A model generated the notes under the pieces. It was not told the origin of the DNA. It was given only the letters and a program-made list of their open reading frames with translations, and searched no databases. This document shows, in pieces, positions 20,301 through 30,667 of a DNA stretch of 64,000 bases. Both the position numbers and the translations under genes were made by a program. The stretch is from Listeria rocourtiae FSL F6-920 (GTDB lineage Bacteria > Bacillota > Bacilli > Lactobacillales > Listeriaceae). Within the stretch, counting starts at the first letter, position 1; every line of letters begins with the position of its first letter. The stretch lies in the NCBI RefSeq assembly GCF_000525975.1, contig NZ_AODK01000012.1, positions 41,374 to 105,373 on the forward strand, given 5' to 3'.

Positions 20301-20588
20301 GGTGCTGTAGATAGTAACCCGCTAAAAGGTGGTTCTGAGTATGCCTATAAACAAGGCTGGGACACACCTGAAAAAGCAATCATTGGCGGTGCGCAGTTCG
20401 TAGCGCAAAACTATGTAGCAAGAGGACAGGACACTATCTATAAAATGAGATGGAATCCTGCTAATCCAGGAGTTCATCAATATGCAACAGATATTAGGTG
20501 GGCAGTGAGTCAAACGACGAATATGTACAACATGTATAGCTTACTCACAAGCTATATTCAAGACTTCGAAATACCAAAATATAAATAA
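17324..20588 (+). CDS. Secreted autolysin: six PA14-like repeats plus C-terminal glucosaminidase
   Basis: About 1085 residues. A signal peptide (ends near ADA-ATPSS) leads to six tandem PA14-like domains of about 120 residues. Each starts W-x-x-x-Y-(Y/F), has GSP before a DxF motif, then DD-x-x-x-(I/V)-x-V/I-DG and GAA. They end near VTGIEKNYRTQ. Next come an SH3-like stretch and a glucosaminidase domain; the catalytic glutamate is in HSLLETGNG (E952 counting from ATG 17346). No LPXTG is seen. ATG 17346 has no RBS. AAGGAGG at 17308-17314 is placed for ATC 17324, which joins the frame (IRKKIVTMALGF) if the A9 run 17329-17337 loses one A. L. monocytogenes has the GW-module autolysin Auto at this locus. 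Confidence 0.85.
17415..19655 (+). repeat. Six tandem PA14-like coding repeats
   Basis: Units of about 360-380 bases begin near 17418, 17790, 18169, 18542, 18904 and 19282, each starting at a tryptophan codon. The units are clearly related but diverged, so the expansion is not recent. PA14 modules usually bind carbohydrates, so the array probably targets the enzyme to wall glycans or teichoic acid. Confidence 0.8.
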
Positions 20589-20634
20589 AAAATGCTTGGG
20601 GTTTCAGATTTAATCTGGGGCCCCAAGCATTTTT
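20588..20634. terminator. Bidirectional terminator between autolysin and galU
   Basis: 14-bp perfect stem (20588-20601 with 20621-20634) with a smaller hairpin in the loop and A/T tracts on both sides. It serves both convergent genes. Confidence 0.88.
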
Positions 20635-20635
20635 G

Positions 20636-21532
20636 CTATTTCTTTTTTTTCGTATCTTTTTTATGAATATCTGTGTATAATTCGTCGATTAATGCTGCGA
20701 CTTCATCTTTAATTTCAGGATGTCTTAGCGCGAATTGCATCGTTGTTTTAATGAAGCCAAATTTATCACCGACATCATAGCGCTCGCCTTCAAAATCATA
20801 TGCGAAAACACGTTGAATTTCATTGAGACGATTGATAGCATCTGTCAATTGAATCTCACCGCCAGCGCCAGGCTCTTGCGTTTCTAGAAAATCAAAAATT
20901 TGTGGTGTCAGTAGATAGCGACCGAGAATTGCTAAATCAGATGGCGCTTTAGCTGGATCTGGTTTTTCGACGAAGCCTTTTACATTGTAGAGGCCTTTGC
21001 TGTACTCATTCACGGGATCGATAATACCGTAGCGATATGTTTCTTCATGTGGCACGTGTTGCACACCGATTACGGAACTATGCGTTTTTTGATATTGATT
21101 GATTAGTTGTTTCGCGCAAGGCGTTTTGGATTCTACGATATCATCACCTAACATAACGATGAATGGCTCGTTACCAACAAAACCTTTTGCTTGTAGAATC
21201 GCATCACCTAGACCTTTTGGCTTCGATTGGCGGATGAAATGCAAATTGATGTTTGTTGTTTCTTCAATAAGATGTAGCAATTCAAGTTTATTTTTTTCGC
21301 GTAGGTTGTTTTCTAGTTCAGGCACGGAATCGAAATGATCTTCAATCGCGCGCTTTCCTTTACCAGTAACTATCAAGATATCTTCAATTCCTGATGCAAC
21401 AGCTTCCTCGACGATATATTGAATCGTTGGTTTATCTACAATCGGTAAAATTTCTTTTGGCATTGCCTTTGTCGCTGGTAAAAAACGAGTTCCAAGACCC
21501 GCAGCAGGAATGACCGCTTTTCTAACTTTCAT
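20636..21532 (-). CDS. galU: UTP-glucose-1-phosphate uridylyltransferase
   Basis: 298 residues from ATG 21532, which has an AAGGAG site 10 nt upstream; an in-frame extension to 21571 lacks one. N-terminal [22 protein letters not shown] is the nucleotide-binding loop. FVEKPDP and the [10 protein letters not shown] stretch are GalU signatures. It makes UDP-glucose, the donor for glycolipid and WTA sugar decoration. The C-terminal lysine tail (KKDTKKKK) is read through a T-rich run and its exact length is uncertain. It is transcribed against the rest of the locus. Confidence 0.95.
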   Translation of the reverse strand: MKVRKAVIPAAGLGTRFLPATKAMPKEILPIVDKPTIQYIVEEAVASGIEDILIVTGKGKRAIEDHFDSVPELENNLREKNKLELLHLIEETTNINLHFIRQSKPKGLGDAILQAKGFVGNEPFIVMLGDDIVESKTPCAKQLINQYQKTHSSVIGVQHVPHEETYRYGIIDPVNEYSKGLYNVKGFVEKPDPAKAPSDLAILGRYLLTPQIFDFLETQEPGAGGEIQLTDAINRLNEIQRVFAYDFEGERYDVGDKFGFIKTTMQFALRHPEIKDEVAALIDELYTDIHKKDTKKKK

Positions 21533-21675
21533 AATGGGATTCTCCTTCAAAATATATTCGTCTATATGCAACCATTATACGGTATGCATGTGGCGTGTGA
21601 CAAGTTTTGCGTGTAAAGAGGTTAACAAATCGGCAATAGGTAGCGGAAATACCAATTTTTAAACAGTGGGTATCC

Positions 21676-21704
21676 TTGACATTTAGCTGTAATTGTAATA
21701 GATT
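21676..21704 (+). promoter_or_regulatory. Promoter candidate for the GT2/CDP-glycerol transferase gene
   Basis: Consensus TTGACA (21676-21681), a 17-nt spacer and TAGATT (21699-21704), 37 bases before the start codon in the divergent gap with galU. Confidence 0.55.
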
Positions 21705-21740
21705 GAGAATGATAAATAAAAGTTTTAAGGGAGAAATAGA

Positions 21741-24093
21741 ATGCTCTATGAGATCGTAAAATCAGCTGAAATAGCTGAACCTAAAGTATCGGTTGTTATT
21801 CCAGTATATAATGTTATTAGCTACATTGATGAAACCATTGAATCTTTACTTAACCAAACGCTAAAAGAAGTGGAAATCGTGCTTGTAGACGATGGCTCTT
21901 CGGATGGCAGTTTAGAAAGAATTATCGAGCTGGCGACGGAACATCAGAATATTTGTGTGGTCAAAGAACCGAATGCAGGACCAGGAACAGCGCGTAATAA
22001 CGGCTTAGATGTTGCACGTGGCAAGTATATAAGTTTTGTTGACTCCGATGATGTTTTACCAGAAAAAGCTTTAGAAATCATGTATCATGCGGCTGAATCT
22101 GAGCAGGTTGGTGTCGTAACTGGTATTTCTGTAAGTTTTAACAGTAGCCGCTCGTGGTTTATCGGCGGGCATTTCAAGAAAGGCGTTTTCAAAAAAAGGT
22201 CATAAAACGCTTGTGAAGAACCCAGAAATGCTCTACACACTTGGACCATGTAATAAGATGTACCGCGCGGATGTGGTGAAAGAAATTCGTTTCCCTACAT
22301 CTATTAAAGTTGCGGAGGATCATCCGTTTGTGCTTGAAGCCTATTTGAAATCAGGCGACATTTATACTGTGGATGAAATCATTTATAACTACCGTGCACG
22401 CGAGGATGAGGGAGATGTTTCTTTATCGCAAATCGTGAAATCAGATCCTTATGTGAGCTTTAAAGATATTATTGAGAGTACGAAGTTGGCGGATCCATTG
22501 TTCAAACAATACGTTAAGAACCCGATTGCGCTTGGAAAAATTCGTACGGATTATTATGACCGGATTGTGTCGGCAGATATTTGGCCTGCGTATAAGGGCA
22601 TCATGATGGAAGGAAATGCTGGGACGCAAGTGAAGATGTTCGATGCTTTCTATGACTTAGTCGATTCAATGGATTTGAATCTTTATAATAGCCTTGGTGT
22701 GTTGCAACGCCTGCTTACGTTTGAGACGATTAATCGTTATACGTTTATCAAGGAAAAAGCGCGCCCAAATTATTTACGTGTTTTGAAGTTGGCATATAGC
22801 AAACTTGATCCTGGTTCGATGAATAAATTGCTTTCTTCGGCTTACCCACAAGAAGTTCGTGCGGGGCAAAAAGCGGCAAATCGGAATTCGGTGCAACCAA
22901 TTTATCAGCGACTTGCTGTTCGGAAGGCGGCAACAATTATCTCTGCTGGTTATAAAAAAATAGTAGTCGGGACTTGGAAAAAAGTGCAGGATATGTCGCG
23001 TAACTTCTATGCGCGTCGTATTGCTTTTCCGATTTATAAATTGAGTCAAAAACAAGATAAGATTGTTTTTCTAACGAATAAGCATAACGTGTTGGCGGAT
23101 TCGTTTAAGGCGGTTTACGATGAAGTGTTGAAGCAGAAGCCAGATTATGAAGTGGTAGGCTATTTAAAACAGCCTAAACGTTCGCTTCGAGAGCTTTTGT
23201 CGTTATATAAAGATGTAGCAACGGCTAAATATGTCTTTTTAGATGACTATTACCGTCAAATGTATGGTTTGACAACGGGCACTGGCACAGAAGTTATTCA
23301 ACTTTGGCATGCTGCTGGAGCATTTAAGAAGTTCGGATTTAGTTCGATCGGTTATGCAGACAGTAATACGGAGCATTTTGAACGTGGAGCGCATAGAAAC
23401 TATACGAAGGTCGTTGTCTCTTCTAGCGAAATCGTACCGTTTTATGCAGATGCATTCGATGTTCCAGAAGTGGACGTCAAGCCTTTAGGTGTGCCAAGAA
23501 CGGATCGCTTTTTCAATGAAGATTACAAAGACTTTATCAAAGCTTCATTCCTAGGAAAGTACCCGCATTTGAAAGGTAAAAAAATTATCACATATGCGCC
23601 AACTTTCCGAGGTGGACCTGGTGAGCGTCAGAACTTTGTGATGAATTTGAACATTCGTCGTTTAGCAGAAGAGCTCGGCGATGAGTATGCGCTTATCTTG
23701 AAAATGCACCCATCTGTTACGCGCGGTGTTGGTGTACCATTTGACTTGCAAGAGTTTGCGTTTAATATGAGTCGGGAAGATATTAATGATGTGCTGATTA
23801 ACACCGATATTTTGATTACAGATTATTCGTCGGTTGTGTTTGACTTCTCGATTATGGAGAAACCAGTGTTGTTTTACGCCTATGATTTAGAGAATTATCT
23901 TGGCGAACGTAATTTTTACTATGATTATGAAGAGTTTGTCCCAGGACCAATTGTTCGTACAAATGACGAGATTATTAGTGCTATCGAGACGAATGATTTT
24001 GATTTAGATAAAGTTCGCGCCTTCAAAGAACGCTTTTTCGATGATTTAGATGGTAAAGCGGCAGAGCGAATCGTACGCGAATTGATTAAATAA
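21741..24093 (+). CDS. Bifunctional GT2 / CDP-glycerol glycerophosphotransferase (GgaB/TagF-like), frameshifted
   Basis: About 783 residues after repair. The N-terminal GT2 domain has VVIPVYNV, LVDDGSSDGS and FVDSDDV. The C-terminal domain (from about residue 430) is of the Glyphos_transf family, with LWHAAGAFKKFG, APTFRGGPGERQ, KMHPSV and ITDYSSVVFDFS. The frame breaks at the A7 run 22191-22197; six As give VFKKGHKTLVKNPEM. Such fusions build or decorate WTA main chains. A 400-base structured gap follows, before tarI. Confidence 0.85.
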
Positions 24094-24440
24094 ATTTCAG
24101 CGAGGTCAAGATAAGGCTCATTTTCATACAAAAAAAGCAAGATATCACAAATCTTTTTTTCAAGTAGGATGTGAATCTTGCTTGACGCAAATCGAGCGAA
24201 AGCGTGTGTATTCAGGGGGATTTGGTGGAAGTCGGAGTAGCTCTACGTGTGGATTGTACATGATGACTGAAAGCAGGAGGGAGTCGTATCCCGACGATGC
24301 GAGAAGTTATGCGAAGTGCAGCCGTAGAAGAGCCCGAATTTTGCCAAATCCCCTGAGTGCGAGCGCTTGAGAGCCGATTTATTTGGGTTATGTCCAGCCA
24401 GGCTGAAATTTTGGTGGTACGGGTAGGTTTTCAAATGGGA
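24094..24440 (+). ncRNA. Structured 400-base intergenic region with a large hairpin
   Basis: No coding frame is convincing. AAGCAAGAT near 24135 pairs with ATCTTGCTT near 24180, a possible terminator of the upstream gene. A larger hairpin follows: 24212-24225 pairs with 24344-24356 (one bulged G), and outside it AAGCG 24200-24204 pairs with CGCTT 24364-24368. The interior has smaller stems such as GTCG/CGAC. It may be a leader RNA or a non-autonomous repeat; I do not recognise it. Confidence 0.4.
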
Positions 24441-24444
24441 TATA

Positions 24445-24453
24445 TGTTACAAT
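24445..24453 (+). promoter_or_regulatory. Extended -10 promoter for tarI
   Basis: TGTTACAAT (TG-N-TACAAT) lies 41 bases before the tarI start. The -35 region is poor, as is usual for extended -10 promoters. Confidence 0.55.
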
Positions 24454-24493
24454 GAACCTGTCAACATAAAAAACAGTTAAAGGAGATTAGAGA

Positions 24494-25207
24494 ATGATAT
24501 ACGCTCAAATTTTAGCTGGAGGAAAAGGTACGCGGATGGGAAATGTCAGCATGCCAAAACAATTTCTATCCTTGAACGGTAAGCCAATTATCGTGCATAC
24601 AGTCGAAAAATTTATTTTAAATAACCGCTTTGATAAGATTATTATTTCGTCTCCAAAAGAATGGATTAATCACGCGGAAGATAATATTAAGAAATACGTT
24701 TCGGATGATCGGGTTGTTGTCATTGAAGGTGGCGCGGATCGGAACGAAACGATTATGAATGGCATTCGTTACATCGAGTCGAATTTTGGCCTAACAGATG
24801 ATGATGTTATTATCACCCATGACGCAGTGCGCCCGTTCTTGACGCACCGGATTATTGAGGAAAACATTGATGCAGCGCTAGAAACTGGTGCCGTGGATAC
24901 AGTTATTGAAGCGATTGACACGATTGTAGAGTCGTCAAATCATGATTTCATTACGGACATCCCAGTTCGTGATCATATGTATCAAGGCCAAACGCCACAG
25001 AGTTTTAATATTAAGAAGCTCTACAGTCATTATCAAGATTTGTCTGCGGACGAGAAACAAATTTTGACGGATGCATGTAAGATTTGTTTGCTTGCAGGAG
25101 ACCGTGTGAAGCTTGTGAAGGGCGAAATCTTTAATATTAAGATTACAACGCCATATGACTTAAAAGTGGCAAATGCGATTATTCAGGAGCGTATTGCCAA
25201 TGATTAA
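24494..25207 (+). CDS. tarI: Ribitol-5-phosphate cytidylyltransferase
   Basis: 237 residues, IspD/TarI family. N-terminal [13 protein letters not shown] nucleotide loop, then [13 protein letters not shown] and THDAVRPFL. It makes CDP-ribitol from CTP and ribitol-5-phosphate. I choose TarI over IspD because tarJ overlaps it by 8 bases and both lie in the WTA region. An AAAGGAG site precedes ATG. Confidence 0.93.
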   Translation: MIYAQILAGGKGTRMGNVSMPKQFLSLNGKPIIVHTVEKFILNNRFDKIIISSPKEWINHAEDNIKKYVSDDRVVVIEGGADRNETIMNGIRYIESNFGLTDDDVIITHDAVRPFLTHRIIEENIDAALETGAVDTVIEAIDTIVESSNHDFITDIPVRDHMYQGQTPQSFNIKKLYSHYQDLSADEKQILTDACKICLLAGDRVKLVKGEIFNIKITTPYDLKVANAIIQERIAND

Positions 25208-26225
25208 TCAAGTATACCGACTAGTATCGGAGCGACAATTCGAAGTTGCCAATGTAGATGAGTCTTTGAATGAAGATGTAGTCGTTGTTCGTCCGACTTA
25301 TTTATCGATTTGTGCGGCGGATCAGCGCTATTATACCGGTTCTCGCGGCAAAGAAATGCTCTCGAAGAAATTACCGATGGCGCTTATTCATGAGGGAATC
25401 GGCGAAATTGTGTATGATGCGACAAAAGAATTTAAACCCGGCACAAAAGTAGTAATGATTCCAAATACACCAATGGAAACGGACCCTGTCATTGATGAGA
25501 ATTATTTACGTTCGAGCAAGTTCCGCTCTAGCGGTTATGACGGACTGATGCAAGATTACGTATTTATGCGCCGTGATCGTGTCGTTGTATTACCGGATGA
25601 GGTTAACCCAAAAGTAGCGGCGTTTTCTGAGTTAATTTCTGTTGCTGTACACGCGATTTTACGTTTTGACCAAAAAGCAAATGAAAATCGTGAATCGTTC
25701 GGTGTTTGGGGCGATGGGAACTTAGGATTTATCACGGCCCTATTATTAAAAAACTGGTATCCGGAAAGCAAAGTTTACATTTTCGGAAAAACACCATATA
25801 AATTAGACTTCTTCTCGTTCGTGGATGGCGCGTATTCGATTGATCATATTCCGTCAGATTTGGTAATCGATCAAGCCTTTGAATGCGCAGGCGGACGTGG
25901 AAGCCAGTATGCGGTTAGTCAGATTATCGATTTGATTAAGCCGGAAGGTACGATTTCGCTACTTGGCGTTTCTGAGTATCCGATTGAATTTAACTCACGC
26001 ATGGTGCTTGAAAAAGGATTAACAGTATATGGAAGTAGTCGCAGTGGTCGTGTGGATTTTGAGAAAACAGTCGAATTCTTAACGGAGAACAAGCGAGCAG
26101 TCGAATACTTACAAAACCTAGTTGGTGAAGTGCATAAGGTCAAGTGCATTCAAGATGTGATAGAAGCATTCGAAGCTGACCTCCGTAGCCCTTGGGGTAA
26201 GAGCGTGATGGAATGGGGAATATAG
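25200..26225 (+). CDS. tarJ: Ribulose-5-phosphate reductase
   Basis: 341 residues from ATG 25200, with AGGAG at 25187-25191. Medium-chain zinc-dependent dehydrogenase fold: [15 protein letters not shown] near the N-terminus, [16 protein letters not shown] as nucleotide-binding loop, [12 protein letters not shown]. It reduces ribulose-5-phosphate to ribitol-5-phosphate for TarI. The pair implies a ribitol-phosphate WTA backbone or branch. Confidence 0.93.
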   Translation: MINQVYRLVSERQFEVANVDESLNEDVVVVRPTYLSICAADQRYYTGSRGKEMLSKKLPMALIHEGIGEIVYDATKEFKPGTKVVMIPNTPMETDPVIDENYLRSSKFRSSGYDGLMQDYVFMRRDRVVVLPDEVNPKVAAFSELISVAVHAILRFDQKANENRESFGVWGDGNLGFITALLLKNWYPESKVYIFGKTPYKLDFFSFVDGAYSIDHIPSDLVIDQAFECAGGRGSQYAVSQIIDLIKPEGTISLLGVSEYPIEFNSRMVLEKGLTVYGSSRSGRVDFEKTVEFLTENKRAVEYLQNLVGEVHKVKCIQDVIEAFEADLRSPWGKSVMEWGI

Positions 26226-26834
26226 AGTGCTGAACGGGCTCGTTCAGCTCCGAAAAAAAATTTGTTAGGGGGCGCAGTAAAAGTCCTCCTTTGACTTTTG
26301 CGGAGGCCACGAAAATTTCGAGGAGCTAGCCCGTGAAGCCGGATTCGAAGATGGCTAAACGTGATGTAGAGCAAGGAACGAATGCTCCCTGCGTTCGCAC
26401 TCGTATTGAGGCTCTAACTCGGCAAGAGATGCCTCATAAGAGCCACAACATAGGGGGCGCAGTGAAAACCATCTTTTGGTTTTTACGGAGGCCAAGAAAT
26501 TTCCGAGGGTCTGGTGAGTAGAAGGCAGTTTCATTGCATTCAACTGCATATTGAGGTTCTAAAAAAGCAAATAACGCTTTTCAAGAACCACAACAAAGTC
26601 GGATTCGAAGATGGCTGAACGTGACGCAGAGCAAGGAACGAATGCTCCCTGCGTTCGCACTCGTATTGAGGCTCTAACTCGACAGGAATTCTCATAAGAG
26701 CCACAACAATGGATTACATGTTCACTTCGTTCTCATGCATATTGAGGCTCTAATTCAGCACAGTACGCTTCTTAAGAGCCGCAACAACTCAGCATAATAC
26801 GGCTTCGTAAGATTCTAGATTCTCAAAACTGTCC
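26226..26834. repeat. Array of structured non-coding repeats between tarJ and a GT2 gene
   Basis: About 600 bases without a gene, built from three kinds of repeat. A 84-base direct repeat (26338-26421 and 26598-26681) is about 95% identical. A stem-loop unit opens ATTGAGGCTCTAA and closes TAAGAGCC(A/G)CAAC; it occurs four times (starting near 26404, 26549, 26664, 26739), and one copy changes both stem arms to GGTTCT/AGAACC. A second unit opens GGGGGCGCAGT and runs through CGGAGGCCA; it occurs twice (near 26267 and 26454), and its internal hairpin changes on both sides (AAAAGTC/GACTTTT against AAAACCA/TGGTTTT). A 7-bp hairpin at 26230-26249 follows tarJ. Confidence 0.65.
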
Positions 26835-26871
26835 TAGGGCTATATCTCTTGATGAGGAGGATATAGCCCTA
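26835..26871 (+). terminator. Terminator-like hairpin before the GT2 gene
   Basis: 12-bp perfect stem (26835-26846 with 26860-26871). No T-run follows, so it may be a processing or leader hairpin only 20 bases before the next start codon. Confidence 0.5.
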
Positions 26872-26891
26872 TTCTAATAGGGGGTGAATAA

Positions 26892-28272
26892 ATGAAATTC
26901 GCAATTATAATACCGTTTTATAACGCTGAAAAACGGTTAGAAATATCTGTAGAAAGCATCATCAAGCAATCATATGGTTTTACTGAAAATGTTCAAGTCC
27001 TCTTAGTCAATGATGGTAGCACAGACAAAAGCGGGGATATTGCCGACACATTAGTCAGAAAATATCCACAAAATATCTACCAAATCCATATCAAAAACGG
27101 TGGGCCAGCTCGTGCTCGTAATATTGGTCTCATGCATGTTAGAAATGATATTGATTTCGTTGGCTTTTTAGATGCAGATGATGTATATTCGTTACATATG
27201 ATACGCGAAATGGCGCATTTTGCAGAGAAACATGCAGAAATTAATATGATGGTTCCGCCGTTTTACTATGTGGATGACTTAGGTACACGTAAGAAAATCG
27301 GCGCGCACAAACTCAATACACGATTTGAACAGGGGAGTCGTGTTGTGAATATCCAAGAAGAGTATAGGGCAATCCATTTCTACATCGGTGGCACTTTTTT
27401 GCGTTTCGAAAGGTTGAAGAAGCTGGCGTTTGATGAGTCACTCCATTTCGGTGAAGATCAGCTGTTGATTACGAAATTGCTATTGGACGATGAGGCATAC
27501 GGTGTAGTCGCTGATGTGGGTTATTTTTATTACCGAGATATGAAAAATAAGAGCTCGCTGGTAAATAAGTCATGGCAGAGTAAATCGCGTTATGAAGCGT
27601 TTTTGCAGTCGGTTTACCAGTCATATCTGGACGTTTCGAAGGCAAAGTTTGGTTCGGTGATTCCGTACGTGCAATATTTGATTAGTTACCATGCAAAATT
27701 ATATTTTTATAAAGAGAATGTGTATTTCCGTGAAGTGCTGACTGAGCAAGAACAAGAGGAGTTTGTTACAGCATTCCAGCAAATTTTCAGCGAGATTGAG
27801 GAAAAATACGTTTGGGAGCTAGATACAGCGCAACCAGTGAAGGAAATGATGTTGTCACTACGCAAAAATGGTTGGCCAGTTCGTTTTGAAACATCATCGA
27901 TTGCGGACGTTCCGATAGTTGCGCTACATAAAAAATGGCGCGGGAATGGTCATGCAGAGTTGATTTGTGATATAGAAGAATCGCGCGTGGATTTGCCGGA
28001 AAATAGTTTCTTTGCTGCGAAAACACTATTTTCAACAAAAAAAAGCAATTCTGGAGAAGCGTTCTGAGAACCAATTGATTTGGGATATTGTGGTACGACC
28101 GGTAGGAACGATTAGCAAGGCGAGAATCGGCTTAAAGCCTTGGGAACTAAGAGGCAAATGGTTTTATCAACAGGCAGATCGAAAAGTAGAGTTGGAGCAT
28201 TTTCGTTTAATGGCAGAGCTTAGACAGAAAGCAAAACGGCGACTAAAATTAAAACGAGCGCTGAATCAATAG
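26892..28272 (+). CDS. GT2 glycosyltransferase of the WTA locus, frameshifted near the 3' end
   Basis: About 460 residues after repair. The N-terminal GT-A domain has IIPFYNAEKRL, LLVNDGSTDKSGD, NGGPARARN and LDADDV. The C-terminal half, rich in basic residues at its end, resembles WTA glycosyltransferases of the GgaA/TarP/TarS type. The frame breaks at the A8 run 28037-28044; seven As give TLFSTKKAILEKRSEN. RBS AGGGGG at 26879-26884. It probably glycosylates the WTA backbone; the sugar is unknown. Confidence 0.8.
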
Positions 28273-28290
28273 AGATAAGAGGGTCAATAG

Positions 28291-29445
28291 ATGGCAAAAT
28301 TAATCCAATCTGTGTATTATTTTTTATTTAAACTAGCAGGATTTTTACCGCGAAAACAGAATTTAGTTATGTTTGAAAGTTTTTCAGGCAAACAGTATAG
28401 TTGTAATCCGCGCGCGATTTATGAATATATGCAAGAACATGAGCCTAGTTATACGTTATTATGGAGTGTGAATGCGCGCCATACGGAGCTTTTTGAGGAG
28501 CATGGTGTTCCTTATGTGGCACGATTTTCGGTGAAGTGGCTGTTTACGATGGGACGAGCAAAGTATTGGATTTCGAATAGTCGTTTGCCACTGGAGTTGC
28601 CGAAGCCAAAGCAGACGGTATACGTGCAAACGTGGCATGGGACACCACTCAAGAAGCTTGGTGTGGACATTGATGAGGTACATATGCCGGGTCAGACGAC
28701 AGCTCAATACAAAGATGATTTTGTGCGGGAAGCGGCGAAATGGGATTATTTAATTTCGCCAAATGCGTATTCAAGCAAAATTTTTCGGAGTGCATTTGGG
28801 TTTCAAGGTGCGATGATTGAGTCAGGATATCCGCGCAACGATGTACTTTTTAGTCCCGATAAAGATATATTGATTGCGGATATTCGCCGCAAGCTCAAGA
28901 TTCCAGATGGAAAGCGTGTTATATTGTATGCTCCAACGTGGCGTGATAATGATTTTCACAAAGCTGGTGAGTATAAATTTGATTTGAAGTTTGATGTCGC
29001 GGAAATGAAGGCACGATTTGGTGATGATGTTGTATTACTCGTTCGGATGCACTATTTGGTAGCGGAGCAGTTCGATTTCGCGCAGTATGGTGATTTCATT
29101 CGCGATGCTTCGGCGTATGATGATATTCGAGATTTGTATTTAGTGAGCGATATGTTGATTACGGATTACTCGTCAGTCTTTTTTGATTATGCGAATTTGG
29201 ATAGACCGATGATTTTCTTTACGTATGATTTGGCGGAATATCGTGATACGTTACGTGGTTTTTATTTTGATTTTGAAAAAAATGCACCGGGGCCTTTAGT
29301 GGAGACAAGCGAGCAACTGATGAATGAAATAGCAATAATATTGGAGCAACCAGCCAAGAGTAATAGTCAATTCTTCCAGCAATTTTGTGAATGGGAGGAC
29401 GGGCACGCAGCGGAAAAAACTGTGGGAATCGTTTTTAAAAAGTAG
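28291..29445 (+). CDS. CDP-glycerol glycerophosphotransferase (TarF/TagF-like)
   Basis: 384 residues, single Glyphos_transf domain. MFESFSGKQYSCNPRAIYEYM near the N-terminus is typical of TarF/TagF/TarL enzymes, followed by QTWHGTPLKKLG, YAPTWRDND, RMHYLV and ITDYSSVFFDYA. It transfers glycerol (or ribitol) phosphate from the CDP donor to lipid-linked WTA on the inner membrane face. Whether it primes or polymerises cannot be told from sequence. Confidence 0.85.
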   Translation: MAKLIQSVYYFLFKLAGFLPRKQNLVMFESFSGKQYSCNPRAIYEYMQEHEPSYTLLWSVNARHTELFEEHGVPYVARFSVKWLFTMGRAKYWISNSRLPLELPKPKQTVYVQTWHGTPLKKLGVDIDEVHMPGQTTAQYKDDFVREAAKWDYLISPNAYSSKIFRSAFGFQGAMIESGYPRNDVLFSPDKDILIADIRRKLKIPDGKRVILYAPTWRDNDFHKAGEYKFDLKFDVAEMKARFGDDVVLLVRMHYLVAEQFDFAQYGDFIRDASAYDDIRDLYLVSDMLITDYSSVFFDYANLDRPMIFFTYDLAEYRDTLRGFYFDFEKNAPGPLVETSEQLMNEIAIILEQPAKSNSQFFQQFCEWEDGHAAEKTVGIVFKK

Positions 29446-29451
29446 GTGTTA

Positions 29452-30611
29452 ATGATGAAAAATGTAGCGATAAAGCTATACATGATGATAGTTCAAGTGT
29501 TAGGTTTTGTATTTGGGCGTTTTCCAGTGCAGCAAAAAGTGGTGATGCTGATTAGTTTTCCCGAGAATCCTGCAGCGATTTTGCGAGAGATGGAGAAATC
29601 GCATTTTACTCCTGAAACAATTGTTTTTTACGATCCACGTTTGAATGTGGATGGTATGGCACGGAATTTTATGCGCTCTTTACCAAAAACAAACGGGAAT
29701 TTGATTCGATTGATGTTTCATTTGAGTACGGCAAAAGTAGTGGTGACGGATAATTATTTTCCAGAATTGGCTGGTGTTACGTGGCGCGATTCGATGGAAT
29801 GTGTACAAATTTGGCATGCGAATGGTGCGCTGAAGAAATTTGGCTGGGAAGATAAGGCTGCGCAAAAACGCTCAGATTCGGATAAAAAAACGTTTTCAAG
29901 CGGTGTATAAGACTTTTTCTAAGATTGTTGTTGGATCGGATGAGATGGGCGAACTTTTCAAGCGTTCGTTTTTAGTAGATGATTCGCGATTGATGAAACT
30001 GGGTGTACCGAGGACGGATTATTATTTTGATGGAGTGGCTTTGGAGCAGAATAGAAGTGCTGGACTTGCGAAATACGGAGTCAAGGATAAAAAAAGTGCT
30101 TCTGTATGCACCGACGTATCGCGATGAAGAATTGGCAGAGACGAAGCTGCATCTTGATGTTGCTGCGATGAAGGCGAAGTTTGCTGGTAAGTACCAACTT
30201 TTGTTGAAATTGCATCCTTCAATGTTAGCAGATTTACCAAAGCAAAATGATGATTTTTGTGTGTATGTTGAGAAAGAAACGGAGCTTGAGACGCTTTTGC
30301 CGATGGTGGACGTGTTAATTACTGACTATTCCTCTATCCCGTTTGAATTTGCTTTTTTTCAGAAACCGATGATTTTCTTCGCGTATGATCTGGATGCATA
30401 CGATAATAGTCGTGGTTTGGCAGATGGGTATTTGGAGGAAATTCCGGGTACACTGTGTAGGACAACTGCTGAGGTTATTGCTGCAATTGAAGAGCCAACA
30501 ATGGATGCAGGAGTGGTGCAAGCGTTCAGCGCGCGATGGAATAAATATTCAGATGGTGTGTCGAGTAAACGTTTTGTAACCTTCTTACAGGAGGAAATGG
30601 AGCGAGAATAA
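29452..30611 (+). CDS. tagB: CDP-glycerol:undecaprenyl-PP-disaccharide glycerophosphotransferase, two frameshifts
   Basis: About 386 residues after repair. VQIWHANGALKKFG is TagB-like. Further on are GVPRTDYYFD, YAPTYRDEE, LKLHPSM and ITDYSSIPFEFAF. Frames break at the A7 runs 29884-29890 and 30089-30095; six As in each give DSDKKRFQAVYKTF and VKDKKVLLYAPTYRD. TagB adds the first glycerol-phosphate to the linkage unit. ATG 29452 or 29455 are both possible starts; a GTG at 29446 is less likely. It precedes tagD as in L. monocytogenes. Confidence 0.88.
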
Positions 30612-30633
30612 GCTAGCGAAATGCGCCTATTCT

Positions 30634-30642
30634 TGCTATACT
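30634..30642 (+). promoter_or_regulatory. Extended -10 promoter for tagD
   Basis: TGCTATACT (TG-N-TATACT) 26 bases before the tagD ATG. The -35 region is weak. Confidence 0.55.
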
Positions 30643-30667
30643 AGTGACTAGGAAAGTAGGTGTTTTC

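Noticed and set aside
26338..26800. CRISPR array in the repeats after tarJ
   Set aside because: Unit spacing is irregular, the repeated parts form hairpins of different length, no uniform spacers exist and no cas genes are in the window.
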